The translations under genes and the position numbers were made by a program. The notes beneath the pieces were generated by a model. The model was not told the origin of the DNA. It searched no databases and saw only the letters and a program-made list of their open reading frames with translations. Shown here piece by piece: positions 5,515 through 5,810 of a stretch of DNA of 5,810 nt. Within the stretch, counting starts at the first letter, position 1. The number at the start of each line of letters is the position of its first letter. This DNA is from Clostridiales bacterium (lineage in GTDB: Bacteria > Bacillota > Clostridia > Christensenellales > CAG-917): positions 1 through 5,810 of the forward strand of contig JAAVHW010000030.1 of NCBI GenBank assembly GCA_014799525.1. Reading direction: 5' to 3'.

Positions 5515-5810
5515 ATGGTAACAATTTCAAATGCCGATAAGGCACTTAAGACCTTTTATCTCGGCGTACTTGCCGACCAGCTCAACGTAGGCGTAAACCC
5601 GCTGCTCGCAAAGATTGAACAGACTACGGCGGACGTGTGGGGTAAGGAAGTCAAAAAGCTCGCTCCCTACGGTATCAACGGCGGCATTGGCTCGGGCGAG
5701 GAGAATGACAATTTGCCTGCAAGCGGCGGCAACAACTATGCGCAGTTTACGCTCACACTCAAAAACCTGTTTGGCAAGATTGAGCTTTCAGACAAGGCTA
5801 TACGCGCATC
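5515..5810 (+). CDS. Probable major capsid protein, N-terminal part (cut by window edge)
   Basis: The frame is open from the ATG to the right edge: 98 codons plus two bases, with the rest outside the window. The protein starts MVTISNADKALKTFYLGVLA and continues with a likely N-terminal arm and helix, then a Gly/Asn-rich loop (GINGGIGSGEENDNLPASGG, 53-72) and a beta strand (YAQFTLTLKNLFGKIELSDK, 75-94). This layout, an E-loop-like segment followed by a strand ending in a phrase such as GKIELSDKAIRA, matches HK97-fold capsid proteins of Firmicutes phages as I know them. Position directly after the scaffold gene supports the call. No N-terminal delta domain is fused to it, in keeping with a separate scaffold protein. 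Only the first part can be read, so completeness and family are inferred. Confidence 0.75.
   Translation, partial: MVTISNADKALKTFYLGVLADQLNVGVNPLLAKIEQTTADVWGKEVKKLAPYGINGGIGSGEENDNLPASGGNNYAQFTLTLKNLFGKIELSDKAIRA

Overview
This window holds the start of a tailed-phage (Caudoviricetes) head and DNA-packaging module. It reads rightward from about position 1135 to the right edge. A divergent, leftward gene for a secreted or membrane-anchored protein runs off the left edge. The coding DNA has intermediate GC, while the gap between the two divergent genes is about 25% GC by hand count (32 of 130 bases, 1001-1130). AGGAG-type ribosome binding sites, a Gram-positive-looking signal peptide and the style of the phage proteins suggest a prophage or phage of a Clostridia-like Firmicute, possibly from the gut. 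That host assignment is inference. || Layout: (1) 1-998, minus strand: Sec signal peptide, about 190 residues of extracellular beta-rich (possibly SH3-like) sequence, one transmembrane helix, then an Arg/Asp/Tyr-rich low-complexity tail cut by the left edge. (2) 999-1134: AT-rich divergent intergenic region with overlapping promoter-like elements, including a near-symmetric -10 box readable on both strands. (3) 1135-2574: large terminase subunit with intact ATPase and nuclease motifs. (4) 2556-2885: small helical, highly charged phage protein. (5) 2878-4764: portal protein, 628 aa. (6) 4751-5500: probable scaffold protein, 249 aa. (7) 5515 to the right edge: N-terminal 98 codons of the probable major capsid protein. 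|| How the genes work together: scaffold and capsid proteins co-assemble a procapsid around the dodecameric portal, and the terminase docks on the portal and pumps DNA in. The rightward genes overlap by 19, 8 and 14 bp, followed by a 14 bp gap, so they form one tightly coupled operon. No capsid maturation protease and no recognised small terminase gene lie in the window. || Nothing seen amounts to a clearly new system. The points most worth a second look are the membrane protein abutting the packaging genes (phage gene, lysogenic conversion gene or host flank), its unusual charged tail, the symmetric promoter region, and the small protein between terminase and portal.
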